Positions 1-9,841 are shown, counted from the first letter of the stretch. The stretch is 64,000 nucleotides of DNA from Pseudobutyrivibrio ruminis DSM 9787 (GCF_900218035.1 NZ_OBMR01000015.1:1-64000), one strand, 5' to 3'. Program-made: numbers and translations. Notes: a model not told the origin generated them from the sequence alone.

Positions 1-304
1 AAATCTTATATTTGCGAACCCATTGATAAAGCAAACCATCGTTAATTCCTGCATTAAACGCTACCGATGTGATTGATTCCCCAGCATATACTTTAGAAAT
101 AAGAGCTAACTTATCTTCAGGAGTCCAAACCTTATTTGAGTTTTTATGTTGTAATGCTTCAGGCCCTTGAGCCTCTTCAATCCTTACCCATTTACGAATT
201 TCATGTTGAAACTGACTTTTAGATATTCCATCAGGAACATCTGGCATAGTCCCGTTTCTATACATTTCAATACACTTCCTTTTAAATTCATAACTATAGC
301 GCAT
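1..304 (-). CDS. IS3-family transposase OrfA-like HTH protein, 3'-truncated by the window
   Basis: Translating leftward from the ATG at 304 gives about 101 residues with no stop before the edge. The protein begins MRYSYEFKRKCIEMY, as OrfA proteins of the IS3/IS150 group do. A second helix-turn-helix follows (WTPEDKLALISKVYAGESI, then SVAFNAGINDGLLYQWVRKY), matching the paired HTH DNA-binding half of such transposases. A GGAGGG ribosome site precedes the ATG. In this family OrfA binds the element ends and is usually joined to an OrfB catalytic part by frameshifting. OrfB is not in view. Confidence 0.8.
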   Translation of the reverse strand, partial: MRYSYEFKRKCIEMYRNGTMPDVPDGISKSQFQHEIRKWVRIEEAQGPEALQHKNSNKVWTPEDKLALISKVYAGESITSVAFNAGINDGLLYQWVRKYKI

Positions 305-354
305 AAAAATAACCCTCCTTACTGAACTTTTTATTGTCCAGTAAAGAGGGTACA
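1..354 (-). mobile_element. End of an IS3-type insertion sequence (left edge of window)
   Basis: The stretch carries an OrfA-like transposase gene read leftward. Its outer end at 354 reads TGTACCCTCTTTAC on the minus strand, with the TG terminus typical of IS3-family ends. A related tract, TACTGGACAATAAAAAG, lies just inside, between the end and the start codon. The element runs off the left edge, so the other end, OrfB and any target duplication cannot be seen. The insertion lies about 38 bp beyond the stop codon of the chemoreceptor gene, so that gene is not interrupted. The terminus is inferred from sequence form only, because its partner end is outside the window. Confidence 0.7.
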
Positions 355-391
355 TATCATTCTGAATCCTTTTACATTTATACTATTCGCT

Positions 392-2443
392 TTATTCTTG
401 TGGCGCGTCACTTTCAATCTTGAACTTAGAAAGCTCATCATTGATAGCAAGTGCAGAATCTGATACTGAGTTGGCTACGTTTTCTACGCCCTGGCTTTCT
501 GTGGCAATCTCGTTTGCACTTTCTGCCAATGTGTAGATTGTAGCGGTGATTTCTTCTGAGCTTGCTGACTGCTCTTCTGAAATGGCAGCTACTGATGATG
601 CGATGTCGTTTACTTCGCCCATCATGCTAATCATCTGCTTCATAACCTCTGCTGCTTCGTTAAGATCTTCGTAAATCTTAGAGAAGCTTGTGCCGGCCTT
701 TTCTACAACCTCACCACTTGCATTGATTGAATCCATGTTTCTCTGTGACTTGTCAGCCAAATCTGTGATAAGACCTGTAATCTGTCTGATGATGTCGCCG
801 ATTTCCTTGGCAGCGTCCTGAGAATTCTGAGCAAGCTTTCCAATCTCATCTGCAACAACCGCGAATCCCTTACCAGCTTCACCGGCACGGGCTGCTTCAA
901 TTGACGCATTAAGTGAAAGGAGGTTGGTCTGTTCTGCGATGGAATCAATCATCTGAACAATATCTGTAATCTGCTTAGCAGAATCTCCAACAGTAACAAC
1001 CACGTCGTTCATCTCGCTCATTGACTCGTTGATGTTGTCCATGCTGCGCTGAACCTCTGTCATGTCTTCCTGACCAATCTTTGCCTGATCTACAAGAGCC
1101 ATCATTGTTTCGTTTGTGCTGTTTCCATTATCAGTCAAATCAGATACTGCGTGAGCAAGATTTGTTGCGTTTTCAGCAAGCTCGCCAACAGCATTTGAAA
1201 TATCGTCCATTGTCTCCTGAATCTGGCCCATAGATACTGATTGATCTCCAGCCTGTGTGCTCATCTTGCCAGATGCAGTCTTTGAACTTTCGGAATCTTC
1301 CTGAAGCTTTTCAGCACGTCCCTGAATTGAACCAATGGCACCATTCATAATCTGAACGAACCTTGTCATCTCACGGCTGATAAGACCAATCTCATCGCCC
1401 TTATCAACTGGCATCTTTGTTGTAAAGTCACCATCTGATATCTTAAGAATGCTATTTGAAAGGCCATTAACTGGAGCTGTAATAACCTTTTTAATTGTAA
1501 TAAGAATAACAGCGATAATTACAATAATAAGAGCTAGCATTGCTACAAGGGACACTATCATAAAGCTATTTGCTTCTGCCATAACATCATCCACTGCAAC
1601 TGATGAAACAAGTGTCCATGTTGTTCCTGGGATTGAAGCTGCACATACATAGTAATCTGTGTTTGTTGAATCTTGATTGATTATAACGGGTTCTGTTGCT
1701 CCGCTTTCCACATATGCCTTTACTTCTTCAAGATATTTACTTCCTGATGTAGAAACCAGACCACCATTAAGTGCTGTATCAAAGTAGGATACGATATAGT
1801 CTCCATCCAGCACCATTGAACCACCGGTCTTCATAGGTGTAAGAGCTGCCACTTCTTCCTGAAGAGCTGTTAAATAAACATCAACAGCTGCAACACCAAA
1901 TTCGCCGTTTGCAAAGTTGACATTACGTACAAATGTTACACAAAGTTCGCCGCTACTTGCATCTATATATGGCTCTGTGCATACAAATGTCTCCTCATCC
2001 TTACCTTCGGCGTACCAACCACGCTCTGTTGGTCTCCAGTCAGCTGGCTGAGTCTGGTGATTTGCAAAGAAATATGAATCATCAGAAAATCCAATGTATA
2101 TACCAGTGTTTTCTACTGCATCATAATCTGCAGATGGCTCCACATAACGAAGCATTGCTGCATGGTCCTCGAAGTAGACATTTTCCAATGTATCACAGTA
2201 CTGTCCATCTTTTGCAGTCAGCATCTGGATATTTGCACCTAATCTTGATGAATTGTACTGGCCCTCAGCCTCTAAATCCATAAGAGATACTTCTGTGATA
2301 ATCTTTCTTGCATTATAGGAAATAAATACAATGATTCCTGCAATACCAATTGCAATAATTGGAAGTAGAATCATCAACAGTGTTGTTCCTATACTGCGTT
2401 TTACTTTTGGCGCGCTCGCCATTTCTTTTCCATTCTTAGCCAT
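392..2443 (-). CDS. Methyl-accepting chemotaxis protein with a Cache sensor
   Basis: This is a membrane chemoreceptor that senses small ligands outside the cell and controls CheA. The 683 residues show a first membrane helix at about 19-43, an extracytoplasmic region at about 45-290 that resembles a double Cache domain ([17 protein letters not shown] is typical), and a second membrane helix at about 293-318. A HAMP linker (about 319-375) and a long coiled-coil signalling domain follow. The conserved hairpin tip region at about 499-541 includes [19 protein letters not shown] and [13 protein letters not shown]. There is no CheR-tethering pentapeptide at the C terminus. A GGAGGAGA ribosome site precedes the ATG. 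The gene stands alone. The ligand is unknown. Its presence implies that the cell has a chemotaxis system. Confidence 0.95.
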   Translation of the reverse strand: MAKNGKEMASAPKVKRSIGTTLLMILLPIIAIGIAGIIVFISYNARKIITEVSLMDLEAEGQYNSSRLGANIQMLTAKDGQYCDTLENVYFEDHAAMLRYVEPSADYDAVENTGIYIGFSDDSYFFANHQTQPADWRPTERGWYAEGKDEETFVCTEPYIDASSGELCVTFVRNVNFANGEFGVAAVDVYLTALQEEVAALTPMKTGGSMVLDGDYIVSYFDTALNGGLVSTSGSKYLEEVKAYVESGATEPVIINQDSTNTDYYVCAASIPGTTWTLVSSVAVDDVMAEANSFMIVSLVAMLALIIVIIAVILITIKKVITAPVNGLSNSILKISDGDFTTKMPVDKGDEIGLISREMTRFVQIMNGAIGSIQGRAEKLQEDSESSKTASGKMSTQAGDQSVSMGQIQETMDDISNAVGELAENATNLAHAVSDLTDNGNSTNETMMALVDQAKIGQEDMTEVQRSMDNINESMSEMNDVVVTVGDSAKQITDIVQMIDSIAEQTNLLSLNASIEAARAGEAGKGFAVVADEIGKLAQNSQDAAKEIGDIIRQITGLITDLADKSQRNMDSINASGEVVEKAGTSFSKIYEDLNEAAEVMKQMISMMGEVNDIASSVAAISEEQSASSEEITATIYTLAESANEIATESQGVENVANSVSDSALAINDELSKFKIESDAPQE

Positions 2444-2552
2444 GATGCTCTCCTCCTATTTTCACAGATTCGCAATCTGCATATGTTCACTTTCACCATT
2501 ATCACGCATAATTGTTACTTTTCTGTTAATTATTAGGAGGGTTTTATTTAAT

Positions 2553-2792
2553 TCACTGATTCTTCACAAGTGTCTCCTTGATGAGGTCATAGTTTTCCTT
2601 GAGATGTGGCCTCATGCAATTGATGCAGGATTTTATCCCCTTGCTAGTGTATGTGAAATTGCCGCCGCACTTATCACCTAGATGATACAGTGGGCAGTAA
2701 CAGAACAGGCAATTGAAATTGTCTGGGTCATCTGTCTTGTGGCAAGGGAAGTACTCGCACTCTCTATTTTGAAAATATTTGTAATGTTCCAT
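2553..2792 (-). CDS. Cysteine-rich small protein, probably metal-binding
   Basis: The 79-residue protein starting MEHYKYFQNRECEYFPCH carries about nine cysteines in CxxC and CxC-like groupings (NCLFCYCPLY, SCINCM). This matches the 'cysteine-rich small domain' family (PF04071 type), thought to bind metal but of unknown function. I chose the ATG at 2792, not an upstream in-frame ATG at 2846, because AGAGG lies 7 bases before it and because family members start at this point. It is monocistronic and divergent from the small membrane protein and channel genes to its right. Confidence 0.75.
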   Translation of the reverse strand: MEHYKYFQNRECEYFPCHKTDDPDNFNCLFCYCPLYHLGDKCGGNFTYTSKGIKSCINCMRPHLKENYDLIKETLVKNQ

Positions 2793-2916
2793 ATGTAAAC
2801 CTCTATCTATAAGCTTTGCTCGAAAAATCCTACTCCTATTATACATCAGTTCTACATTATTTTTTCACACCTATTTGTTAGGATTGCCCTATAAACACCT
2901 ATGTGAGGTAAAAAGT

Positions 2917-3078
2917 ATGTATAGACACGATAGGGAATCCCATACTCTGGTGGATGATACTGGTGTACACGAAGATACAAAGGTCAAAAAGATAACCTTC
3001 TTTGTAGGTTTGTGCCGTTTTGTAACAGCTATACTTATCATTCTAGGAGTACTAAACCTGATTTACGGAAATATTTGA
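2917..3078 (+). CDS. Small single-span membrane protein upstream of the potassium channel
   Basis: This 53-residue protein (MYRHDRESHTLVDDTGV...) has a charged N-terminal half and one hydrophobic segment, FFVGLCRFVTAILIILGVL, near the C terminus. The ATG at 2917 has GAGGT 6 bases upstream; an earlier ATG at 2875 lacks a good site. The stop is only 7 bases before the channel start, so the two are probably co-translated. I do not recognise the family. It could be a channel accessory subunit, which is inference from position alone. Confidence 0.6.
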   Translation: MYRHDRESHTLVDDTGVHEDTKVKKITFFVGLCRFVTAILIILGVLNLIYGNI

Positions 3079-3085
3079 GGGGACT

Positions 3086-3814
3086 ATGGAAGAATTTAAA
3101 CGTAGAGTCTATGAAGTTGTAGAAGTTTCCAGCATGGGAGACAAATCCAGCCGAGCTTACGATATTATGATGAACACTGCCATCATCGTAAGTTTAATTC
3201 CTATGACTTTTAAAAAGGATATGGCAATGACCTTCTGGCTGGAATTATTTGTCTCATTTATATTCATTATTGATTATGCTGCTCGCGTTTACACTGCAGA
3301 TTATAAGATGGGCTACAAGAGCTATAAAGCCTACATTGCCTACATTCTTTCACCACTTGCGTTGTTTGATTTCATATCAATTCTTCCAATTATTTATTGG
3401 TTTACTCCTGTTAAATCCTGGATTGGACTTCTACGTCTGTTCAGAGCCTTCAGGGCAATAAAGCTGGTACGTTATTCCAAGACAATGATTGTCATTTCTA
3501 ATGTAATCAGGAAGGTAAAGAAGCAGCTGATGGCAGTTCTACTTCTGATTACTGTTTATATTTTTATGTCAGCCATGTTGATTTTCCAACTGGAGCCTGA
3601 GCTTTTCAATAACTTTTTTGATGCGCTTTATTGGGCAACTATTTCCATCACAACTATCGGCTACGGAGACATATCTCCTGTGACACCAATAGGTCGAATG
3701 ATTACTATGATATCTGCTTTGGTGGGTGTAGCTGTGATAGCTTTGCCGTCCGGTATCATTACGGCAGCCTATATGAATGAGATAAATAAAAAGAAATCAA
3801 AATATGAATTATAA
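3086..3814 (+). CDS. Voltage-gated-type potassium channel, six-helix Kv-like
   Basis: The 242-residue membrane protein has the layout of a bacterial Kv (KvAP-like) channel. Hydrophobic segments lie at about 28-42, 49-66, 84-105 and 148-168. An arginine-rich S4-like stretch is at about 115-132 (RLFRAFRAIKLVRY). The pore loop carries the potassium selectivity filter TIGYGD at 190-195, followed by the inner helix at about 202-228. The short N terminus and the tail after S6 are cytosolic, with no RCK domain. GAGGGG precedes the ATG by 7 bases. It forms a two-gene unit with the small membrane protein upstream and ends at a strong terminator shared with the convergent murA gene. Confidence 0.93.
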   Translation: MEEFKRRVYEVVEVSSMGDKSSRAYDIMMNTAIIVSLIPMTFKKDMAMTFWLELFVSFIFIIDYAARVYTADYKMGYKSYKAYIAYILSPLALFDFISILPIIYWFTPVKSWIGLLRLFRAFRAIKLVRYSKTMIVISNVIRKVKKQLMAVLLLITVYIFMSAMLIFQLEPELFNNFFDALYWATISITTIGYGDISPVTPIGRMITMISALVGVAVIALPSGIITAAYMNEINKKKSKYEL

Positions 3815-3828
3815 AATCTAGATTAAAA

Positions 3829-3853
3829 AAGGCACTGCTTAACGCAGTGCCTT
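3829..3853. terminator. Bidirectional intrinsic terminator between the potassium channel and murA
   Basis: A perfect 10-bp stem, AAGGCACTGC (3829-3838) and GCAGTGCCTT (3844-3853), has a 5-base loop. T-runs lie on both sides (AACTATTTTT on plus; TTTTTTAATC on minus), so it can end both converging transcripts. Confidence 0.9.
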
Positions 3854-3861
3854 AACTATTT

Positions 3862-5157
3862 TTATGAAACTTTTAATTTGAACTTCTGAAGATCATGCTC
3901 TGAATCAACTTCTGCTAAAGTTGCACCAAGCTTTGAGAACTTGCCAACGATATCCTCATATCCACGCTGGATGTACTTGATATCATCGATAACTGTAATG
4001 CCATCAGCAGCAAGACCTGCAATGATAAGTGCTGCACCTGCACGAAGATCTGATGCCTGTACCTGAGCACCTGTGTAACGCTCAACACCAGTAACGATAG
4101 CAACTGTACCTTCGACCTTGATGCTTGCGCCCATGCGAGCAAGCTCATCAACATATTTGAAACGGTTTTCAAAGATTGACTCTGAAACTGTGCTAGTACC
4201 CTCTGCAATAGCAAGAACAGCAGTGATTTCTGGCTGCATATCTGTAGGGAAGCCTGGGTATGGCAATGTGGTAACGTGAGTATGTGTAAGCTTACGTCCC
4301 TTTGCAATAACTCTAACAGCATCATCGTATTCTTCGATTACACAGCCTGCCTCGATAAGTTTTGCTGATGTAGCCTCCAAATGCTTTGGGATGACATTCT
4401 TGATAAGAACATCACCGTGTGTAGCTGCTGCCGCACACATATATGTACCTGCCTCAATTTGGTCAGGAATAACTGCGTAAGTAGTGCCGTGAAGCTCTGG
4501 AACACCAACGATACGGATAACATCTGTACCAGCGCCACGGATATTTGCACCCATACTGTTAAGGAATGATGCCACGTCTACAACGTGTGGCTCCTTAGCT
4601 GCGTTTTCGATAGTAGTCTTGCCCTCTGCAAGAACAGCTGCAAGCATGATATTGATAGTAGCACCAACAGATACCTTATCAAGGTAGATGTGGTTACCAA
4701 CAAGCTTGTCAGCACGTGCAGACCAAAGACCATAAGACACGTCTACATTGGCACCAAGAGCCTTGAGTCCCTTAACGTGTAAATCGATTGGACGCGAACC
4801 AATAAGGCAGCCACCTGGAAGTGCTACCTCTGCGTTTTTATATTTGCCAAGAAGTGCTCCCATTAAATAATAAGAAGCACGAATCTTTTTGATGTACTCA
4901 TAATCTACTGAAAGACGAGAGATGCTAGAGCCATTAATCTTTACAGTGTGCTCATCCACACGTGTAACTGATGCTCCAATATCCTCGATTGCTCCAATAA
5001 GAACATTTATATCTTTAACATTTGGCAGATTTTCAATTGTAACAGTCTCGTCTGTCATGATGGCACCAGCCAAAATACCGAGAGCTGCGTTTTTGGCACC
5101 GCTGATTTCAACCTCTCCTGAAAGGGCTGTGCCACCTTTTATAACATACTGCTCCAT
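3862..5157 (-). CDS. murA: UDP-N-acetylglucosamine 1-carboxyvinyltransferase
   Basis: MurA catalyses the first committed step of peptidoglycan synthesis: transfer of enolpyruvate from PEP to UDP-GlcNAc in the cytosol. The 431 residues match the family length. The N terminus has the substrate-binding GAKNAAL motif (Lys22), and the active loop GGCLIGSRPIDLH carries the catalytic cysteine (Cys117), so it should be sensitive to fosfomycin. The start is set at the ATG at 5157 (MEQYVIKGG), preceded by TTAGGAG; a longer frame starting at 5172 would overlap the neighbouring ABC gene. It follows the exporter genes by only 8 bp, which suggests shared transcription. Confidence 0.97.
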   Translation of the reverse strand: MEQYVIKGGTALSGEVEISGAKNAALGILAGAIMTDETVTIENLPNVKDINVLIGAIEDIGASVTRVDEHTVKINGSSISRLSVDYEYIKKIRASYYLMGALLGKYKNAEVALPGGCLIGSRPIDLHVKGLKALGANVDVSYGLWSARADKLVGNHIYLDKVSVGATINIMLAAVLAEGKTTIENAAKEPHVVDVASFLNSMGANIRGAGTDVIRIVGVPELHGTTYAVIPDQIEAGTYMCAAAATHGDVLIKNVIPKHLEATSAKLIEAGCVIEEYDDAVRVIAKGRKLTHTHVTTLPYPGFPTDMQPEITAVLAIAEGTSTVSESIFENRFKYVDELARMGASIKVEGTVAIVTGVERYTGAQVQASDLRAGAALIIAGLAADGITVIDDIKYIQRGYEDIVGKFSKLGATLAEVDSEHDLQKFKLKVS

Positions 5158-5165
5158 ATTAACTC

Positions 5166-6908
5166 CTAACAATTCTCAATTTGACTCCGATATAATTTAG
5201 CATAAAAGCCGTTTTTCTGCAATAGCTCCACATGGCTTCCCTGCTCTACGATGCTTCCATCCTTTACAAACAGAATGACGTCAGCCTCTCTAATGGTTGA
5301 AAGTCTGTGGGCTACAATGAATGTAGTACGGCCTTTCATCATCTTGTTAAATGCTGATTGTATTTTCTGTTCTGTGCGAGTATCTATTGAGCTGGTTGCT
5401 TCATCCAGAATCAACATTGGTGGAATATTTAGCATTACTCTTGTGATACACAAAAGCTGCATCTGGCCTTGGGATAATGAGCCGCCCACCGATGAAAGTA
5501 TTGTATCATATCCATAAGGCATTCTTTTAATGAAGCTGTGGGCATGAGTTGCCTTTGCAGCCTCAATTATTTCCTGATCTGTGGCATCTGGTTTTGCCAT
5601 TCTAAGATTATCTCTTACAGATGCATTCTTTAACCAGGTTTCCTGAAGAACCATTCCAAATTTGCTTCGCAAATCTTCAAGTGATAAATCTCTGATATCA
5701 ACGCCATCTACTAGAATCTCGCCGGCATCAACATCATAAAAGCGCATCAAAAGATTTATGATTGTACTTTTTCCAGCACCAGTTGGTCCAACGATGGCAA
5801 CTCGCTGTCCACTTTTAACATTTAAGTTAAGGTGCTCGATTAATTTTTTGCTCTTGTCATAAGAGAAGAAAACGTCGTTGAACTGAATCTCGCCATCTAC
5901 TTCAGGGATGGTTGTTTCGCCTTCATCCACTTCAACTTCTGCATCTATCATTTCAAACAATCTGGCAGCGCAGGCCAATGCATTCTGGAACTCAGTGATT
6001 ACACCTGAGATTTCATTAAATGGCTTTGCGTATGTGCTGGCGTATGACAGGAAGCTGGTTAGGCCACCTACCGTGATGCCGCCACCAATTGCCATGATTG
6101 CGCCAAACACACCGACAGCGGCGTAGATAATATTGTTGATGAGGCGTGTACTTGGGTTTACCGTTGATGAATAGAAAGTAGCTTTCATAGATGCATCTGC
6201 CAATCTATCATTCATCAATTCAAAACGCTCAAGGGCGTCATCCTCATAATCCATATTTCGGATGATATTCTTTCCTGAAATCATTTCTTCTATATAAGAA
6301 GTTTCTGTTCCACGAAGCTTTGCCTGCTCCCCGAAGAACTTGTAGGTTTTCTCGGAAATGAATTTGGCCAACAGCAAAGATGCTGGTGTTGCGATAATGA
6401 CAATCAAGGCAATCTTTACTGAAATCATCAGCATGAAATAGATAGTGCCAAGGATTGTAAGTACTCCTGTGAAGAACTGTGTGAAGCCCATCAAAAGTCC
6501 ATCTGCAAAAGTATCTGCATCGGAAACTATTCGGCTGACAAAATCACCATGTGGATGTGAGTCCACGGTGGAAAGCTTCATGTGCTGTAACTTAACGAAT
6601 GCTCTGTCTCGCAGGCTCTTTGTAACGCTGTAGGTAATGTCGTTGTTTACACGGTTCATAATCCACTGGGTAAAGAATGTAGCAGCAATTGTCACTGTCA
6701 TAATCTTTAGCACCTGGATTAATCTGTCGTAATCAATCTGGCCGGGAGCAACTATGCAATCCACTGCCTGGCCTGTGAGAATTGGAATTCTGAGGGTCAG
6801 GTAAACTGTTGCCAGGGCGCAGATAAGTGAAATAAATATTTTAAAACTGTATGTTTTTAGCTCTATTAAAACGCGATTTAATATACGAGATTGAGACTTT
6901 TTATTCAT
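5166..6908 (-). CDS. ABC exporter half-transporter, TM288-like subunit (canonical Walker B)
   Basis: This is a fused membrane and ATPase half-transporter of the multidrug/lipid exporter class (MdlB/LmrD-like). From the ATG at 6908 it is 580 residues: six membrane helices in about 1-300, then the nucleotide-binding domain with Walker A GPTGAGKST, Walker B LILDEATSS and H-loop AHRLS. Its signature is LSQGQ instead of LSGGQ. That fits the subunit of a heterodimer that supplies a weak signature to the degenerate ATP site but a working Walker B to the consensus site. The ATG overlaps the end of the preceding exporter gene by 8 bp, with GGAGG inside that gene, implying translational coupling. The substrate is unknown. 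Confidence 0.92.
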   Translation of the reverse strand: MNKKSQSRILNRVLIELKTYSFKIFISLICALATVYLTLRIPILTGQAVDCIVAPGQIDYDRLIQVLKIMTVTIAATFFTQWIMNRVNNDITYSVTKSLRDRAFVKLQHMKLSTVDSHPHGDFVSRIVSDADTFADGLLMGFTQFFTGVLTILGTIYFMLMISVKIALIVIIATPASLLLAKFISEKTYKFFGEQAKLRGTETSYIEEMISGKNIIRNMDYEDDALERFELMNDRLADASMKATFYSSTVNPSTRLINNIIYAAVGVFGAIMAIGGGITVGGLTSFLSYASTYAKPFNEISGVITEFQNALACAARLFEMIDAEVEVDEGETTIPEVDGEIQFNDVFFSYDKSKKLIEHLNLNVKSGQRVAIVGPTGAGKSTIINLLMRFYDVDAGEILVDGVDIRDLSLEDLRSKFGMVLQETWLKNASVRDNLRMAKPDATDQEIIEAAKATHAHSFIKRMPYGYDTILSSVGGSLSQGQMQLLCITRVMLNIPPMLILDEATSSIDTRTEQKIQSAFNKMMKGRTTFIVAHRLSTIREADVILFVKDGSIVEQGSHVELLQKNGFYAKLYRSQIENC

Positions 6909-8640
6909 TGCAAGCCTCCTCTCTAGGAAATTGACAGTAGTAAATCTCCTGATATGTGTCGCAGCTTTCAAGAAGCTGGCTGTGTGTGCCAAGGCCTACT
7001 GCCTTTCCATCTTCTAGCACGAGGATTTGATCTGCATCCATTACAGAAGATGCTCTCTGGGAAACCAAAATGATGGTTGGCTTCCATGGCAGACTGTGAA
7101 GTGCCTTACGAAGCTTTGCCTCAGTGGCAAGATCCAGGGCGCTGGCAGAATCATCCAGGACAAGGATTCTTGGCTGGCCTACTAAAGCTCTTGCAATTGT
7201 AAGTCGCTGGCGCTGGCCGCCTGAGAAATTTGTTCCCTTGCCGGAAACCTCTGCATTAATGCCGCCTTCCTTTGCTTCCACGAAATCCAAAGCCTGTGCT
7301 ATATTAAGTGCCGCTTTAATTTCCTCATCACCAGCATCCTGCTTTTTCATAGTCATGTTGGACTTTATTGTGCCGCTAAAAAGGGATGCCTTCTGTGGAA
7401 CGATACCAAATAGATTTGATAGCTCTCCATCTGTCATGGACTTTACATCTATTCCATCGATAGAAACCTGTCCCTTTGAAGCATCATAAGTGTGATTCAT
7501 AAGCTTCAGCAATGTGCTCTTACCTGAACCAGTACCGCCGATTACGCCAAGGACACTGCCGGCTGGGATGTCCAGAGTAATATCCTCTACATCATAATCA
7601 TTTGTGCCATTGTAGCTAAATGACACATTGGAAAGCTGGATTGAACCGGCATTTTCATTCTGCATATTGCCGGTACTGTTCAGATGCATTCTTTCATCGG
7701 ACTTCATTTCCATCAGCTCCTGCACACGATCTGCTGATGGGAATGCCTTCATAAGTAGCACGATGAGGTTGGCAAGCTTGATTAGCTCCACCAAAATCTG
7801 ACTCATGTAGTTTACTAATGCTACTACATCACCCTGGAGGATGTAGCCTCCATCTACACGTCTCATTGAAACATAAATCAAAAGAACAATTCCAAGGTTT
7901 ACTGCCACGTAAGTGACCGGATTTAAAAGTGCAGAAATCTTTCCTGTGGAAATCTGCATGGAAGCAAGCTCTCCAGTCTTAGCTTCAAATCCTTTCTTTT
8001 CCTTATCCACCTGGTTGAATGCACGAAGAACTCTAGCTCCCTCCAGGTTTTCAGATGTGGCGTGAAGTACTTTTTCAAGCCTTGCTGCGATAGTTTTGTA
8101 TCTAGGTAAGGTGTACTTCATAATAATGAACACGATCAGGGAAAGCACACCTACTACCAGCAGGAAAATAAGTGCTGATTTAACATCCACAATAAACGCC
8201 ATTATAGTTGCACCGAACACAATAAATGGTGAACGCAGGAATAAGCGAAGGACCATATTAATGGCATTTTGAATCTGATTTATATCGTTGGTGATTCGTG
8301 TTGTCAGCACCTCGTCACCAATCTTTTCTTTTGTACCCTGAGACAATGAAAGAATCTTTGCAAAAAGATCTCTTCTGATTTCGGCTGCTGCATATACAGC
8401 TACATTTGCGCTAAAGTACTGGGCTGTAAGCGAAAACACTAGACCTACAACTGCCAGCAAAAGCAAAACCCCACTCATCCTAATGATGTAGTGGGTATCT
8501 GAGCTTGCGATACCTTTGTTGATGATTGACGCCATAACAAGTGGTACCAAAAGCTCAAATATCGCCTCTAGCATTTTGAATAGTGGGGCAAGTATTGCTC
8601 GTATTTTATATTTTTTGAGATAAGTAAGTATAAAACTCAT
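6901..8640 (-). CDS. ABC exporter half-transporter, TM287-like subunit (degenerate ATP site)
   Basis: This is the partner of the ABC gene immediately downstream. From MSFILTYLKKYK it is 579 residues: six membrane helices and an ATPase domain with Walker A GGTGSGKST and a canonical signature, FSGGQRQR. Two catalytic positions are altered. Walker B reads LVLDDSAS, so the catalytic Glu is Asp, and the H-loop His is Gln (VSQRAS). Known heterodimeric exporters of the TM287/288, LmrCD and BmrCD type pair exactly these complementary defects. The ATG at 8640 is one base after the stop of the PrsA-like gene; an in-frame ATG at 8673 inside that gene is less likely. The function is inferred to be drug, peptide or lipid export. 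Confidence 0.92.
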   Translation of the reverse strand: MSFILTYLKKYKIRAILAPLFKMLEAIFELLVPLVMASIINKGIASSDTHYIIRMSGVLLLLAVVGLVFSLTAQYFSANVAVYAAAEIRRDLFAKILSLSQGTKEKIGDEVLTTRITNDINQIQNAINMVLRLFLRSPFIVFGATIMAFIVDVKSALIFLLVVGVLSLIVFIIMKYTLPRYKTIAARLEKVLHATSENLEGARVLRAFNQVDKEKKGFEAKTGELASMQISTGKISALLNPVTYVAVNLGIVLLIYVSMRRVDGGYILQGDVVALVNYMSQILVELIKLANLIVLLMKAFPSADRVQELMEMKSDERMHLNSTGNMQNENAGSIQLSNVSFSYNGTNDYDVEDITLDIPAGSVLGVIGGTGSGKSTLLKLMNHTYDASKGQVSIDGIDVKSMTDGELSNLFGIVPQKASLFSGTIKSNMTMKKQDAGDEEIKAALNIAQALDFVEAKEGGINAEVSGKGTNFSGGQRQRLTIARALVGQPRILVLDDSASALDLATEAKLRKALHSLPWKPTIILVSQRASSVMDADQILVLEDGKAVGLGTHSQLLESCDTYQEIYYCQFPREEACNE

Positions 8641-8641
8641 A

Positions 8642-9841
8642 TTACTCTGCTTCTGTTTCCTCAGTTGATTCATCTGACTCTTCAGATGTTTCTTCAGTAT
8701 CCTCTTCTGCTGATGTATCTTCTGTGTCTTCTACTTCTGTGTCTTCTGTTGCATCTTCAGATTCTTCTGTATCAGTTGTCTCCTCTGTAGTTGCATCATC
8801 TGTTGTTTCTTCTGTTGTCTCTTCTGTCTCAGTCTCAAGTGTCTTGAACAATGTATCAAACTCTACCTTTGCCCAAGCCTTCTCATCAACTGTCCATGTG
8901 ATAGCTGCTTTCCATGTCTCAAGAAGCTTATCAAATTCATCTGACTCAAGTGATTCCTTCTTTGTCTGAGATGCATCCTCATCATGATCTGCATCAAGGT
9001 GAATTACATAGTAGCCTACGCCATCGATTTCGATAACATCTGATGTCTCGCCCTCATCGAGTGCTTCTGCTGCTTCGATGATAGCCATATCCATTGTGTC
9101 ATCCTCTTCTTCACCCTTAAGGTAAGAGTATGTAGATGCTGTAGCCTCAAGCTCCTCTGCCTTTGCTGAGTAATCATCAGCTGCTGCAAGCTCTTCAGCG
9201 TTAGCCTTTAAATCTGCGATTTCTTCTTCTGTGTATTCAACTGCGTTGCCTTCCTCATCTGTAGTGCCTGTTGTATCGAAAAGCACGTATGAGAATGTAC
9301 GCATCCAGCAATCTTCATCAGAAATGCTTTCGCCCGCTTCTTCCTTTGCAGCGCTAGATACTAATGAATAGTATGTTCTGTACTCTAAGTACTGCTTTAC
9401 GTATTCCTCTGTAGCACCCATCACCTCAAGTGTATCTGCTGGGTTGTCTGAGATGAACTTTTTAGCTGCATCTGCAATTGCTGTATTCTGCTCATCTGTA
9501 AGAGTGATATCGTAATCGCTAGCGTGAAGCTTTGCTAAATACTGGTTCTCAATATCCTCTAAGACACCTTCCTTTGTGTCATCCTCCATTGTAGAGCCTG
9601 TACCAGTCATATCTGTTGACCACATGCCCTCACCATAGTATGAAAGCAAGTACTGGTCGTACATTGACTGCTGATATCTGGCTGCGAAATTCGCATAGCC
9701 AAGGGAGATTGTATCCTTTGTGCCATCTCCTGTATTTATTGTTACAAGAGTAGTGTCAGGATTGAACTTACTACATCCTGTAAAAAGAACTGCTGCTGCA
9801 AGTGCAGCAATACCTGCTGATTTAACCATATTTTTATTCAT
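8642..9841 (-). CDS. PrsA/parvulin-like foldase lipoprotein with acidic tail
   Basis: The 399-residue protein begins with a lipoprotein signal peptide ending in the lipobox LFTGC, so it should be anchored outside the membrane. The body resembles SurA/PrsA peptidyl-prolyl isomerases: an alpha-helical N-terminal chaperone region (about 80-190) and a poorly conserved parvulin-like region with the closing element GVGYYVIHLD (about 300). The last 65 residues are almost only Glu, Thr, Asp and Ser, a low-complexity acidic tail. The ATG at 9841 follows GGAGG. It is the first gene of the unit leading into the ABC exporter pair. Catalytic parvulin residues are not clearly kept, so it may act as a chaperone only. 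Confidence 0.75.
   Translation of the reverse strand: MNKNMVKSAGIAALAAAVLFTGCSKFNPDTTLVTINTGDGTKDTISLGYANFAARYQQSMYDQYLLSYYGEGMWSTDMTGTGSTMEDDTKEGVLEDIENQYLAKLHASDYDITLTDEQNTAIADAAKKFISDNPADTLEVMGATEEYVKQYLEYRTYYSLVSSAAKEEAGESISDEDCWMRTFSYVLFDTTGTTDEEGNAVEYTEEEIADLKANAEELAAADDYSAKAEELEATASTYSYLKGEEEDDTMDMAIIEAAEALDEGETSDVIEIDGVGYYVIHLDADHDEDASQTKKESLESDEFDKLLETWKAAITWTVDEKAWAKVEFDTLFKTLETETEETTEETTDDATTEETTDTEESEDATEDTEVEDTEDTSAEEDTEETSEESDESTEETEAE

Noticed and set aside
8642-8850. Repeat or frameshift region at the end of the PrsA-like gene
   Set aside because: The Glu/Thr/Asp-rich stretch is in frame to the stop and is best read as a real low-complexity acidic tail.
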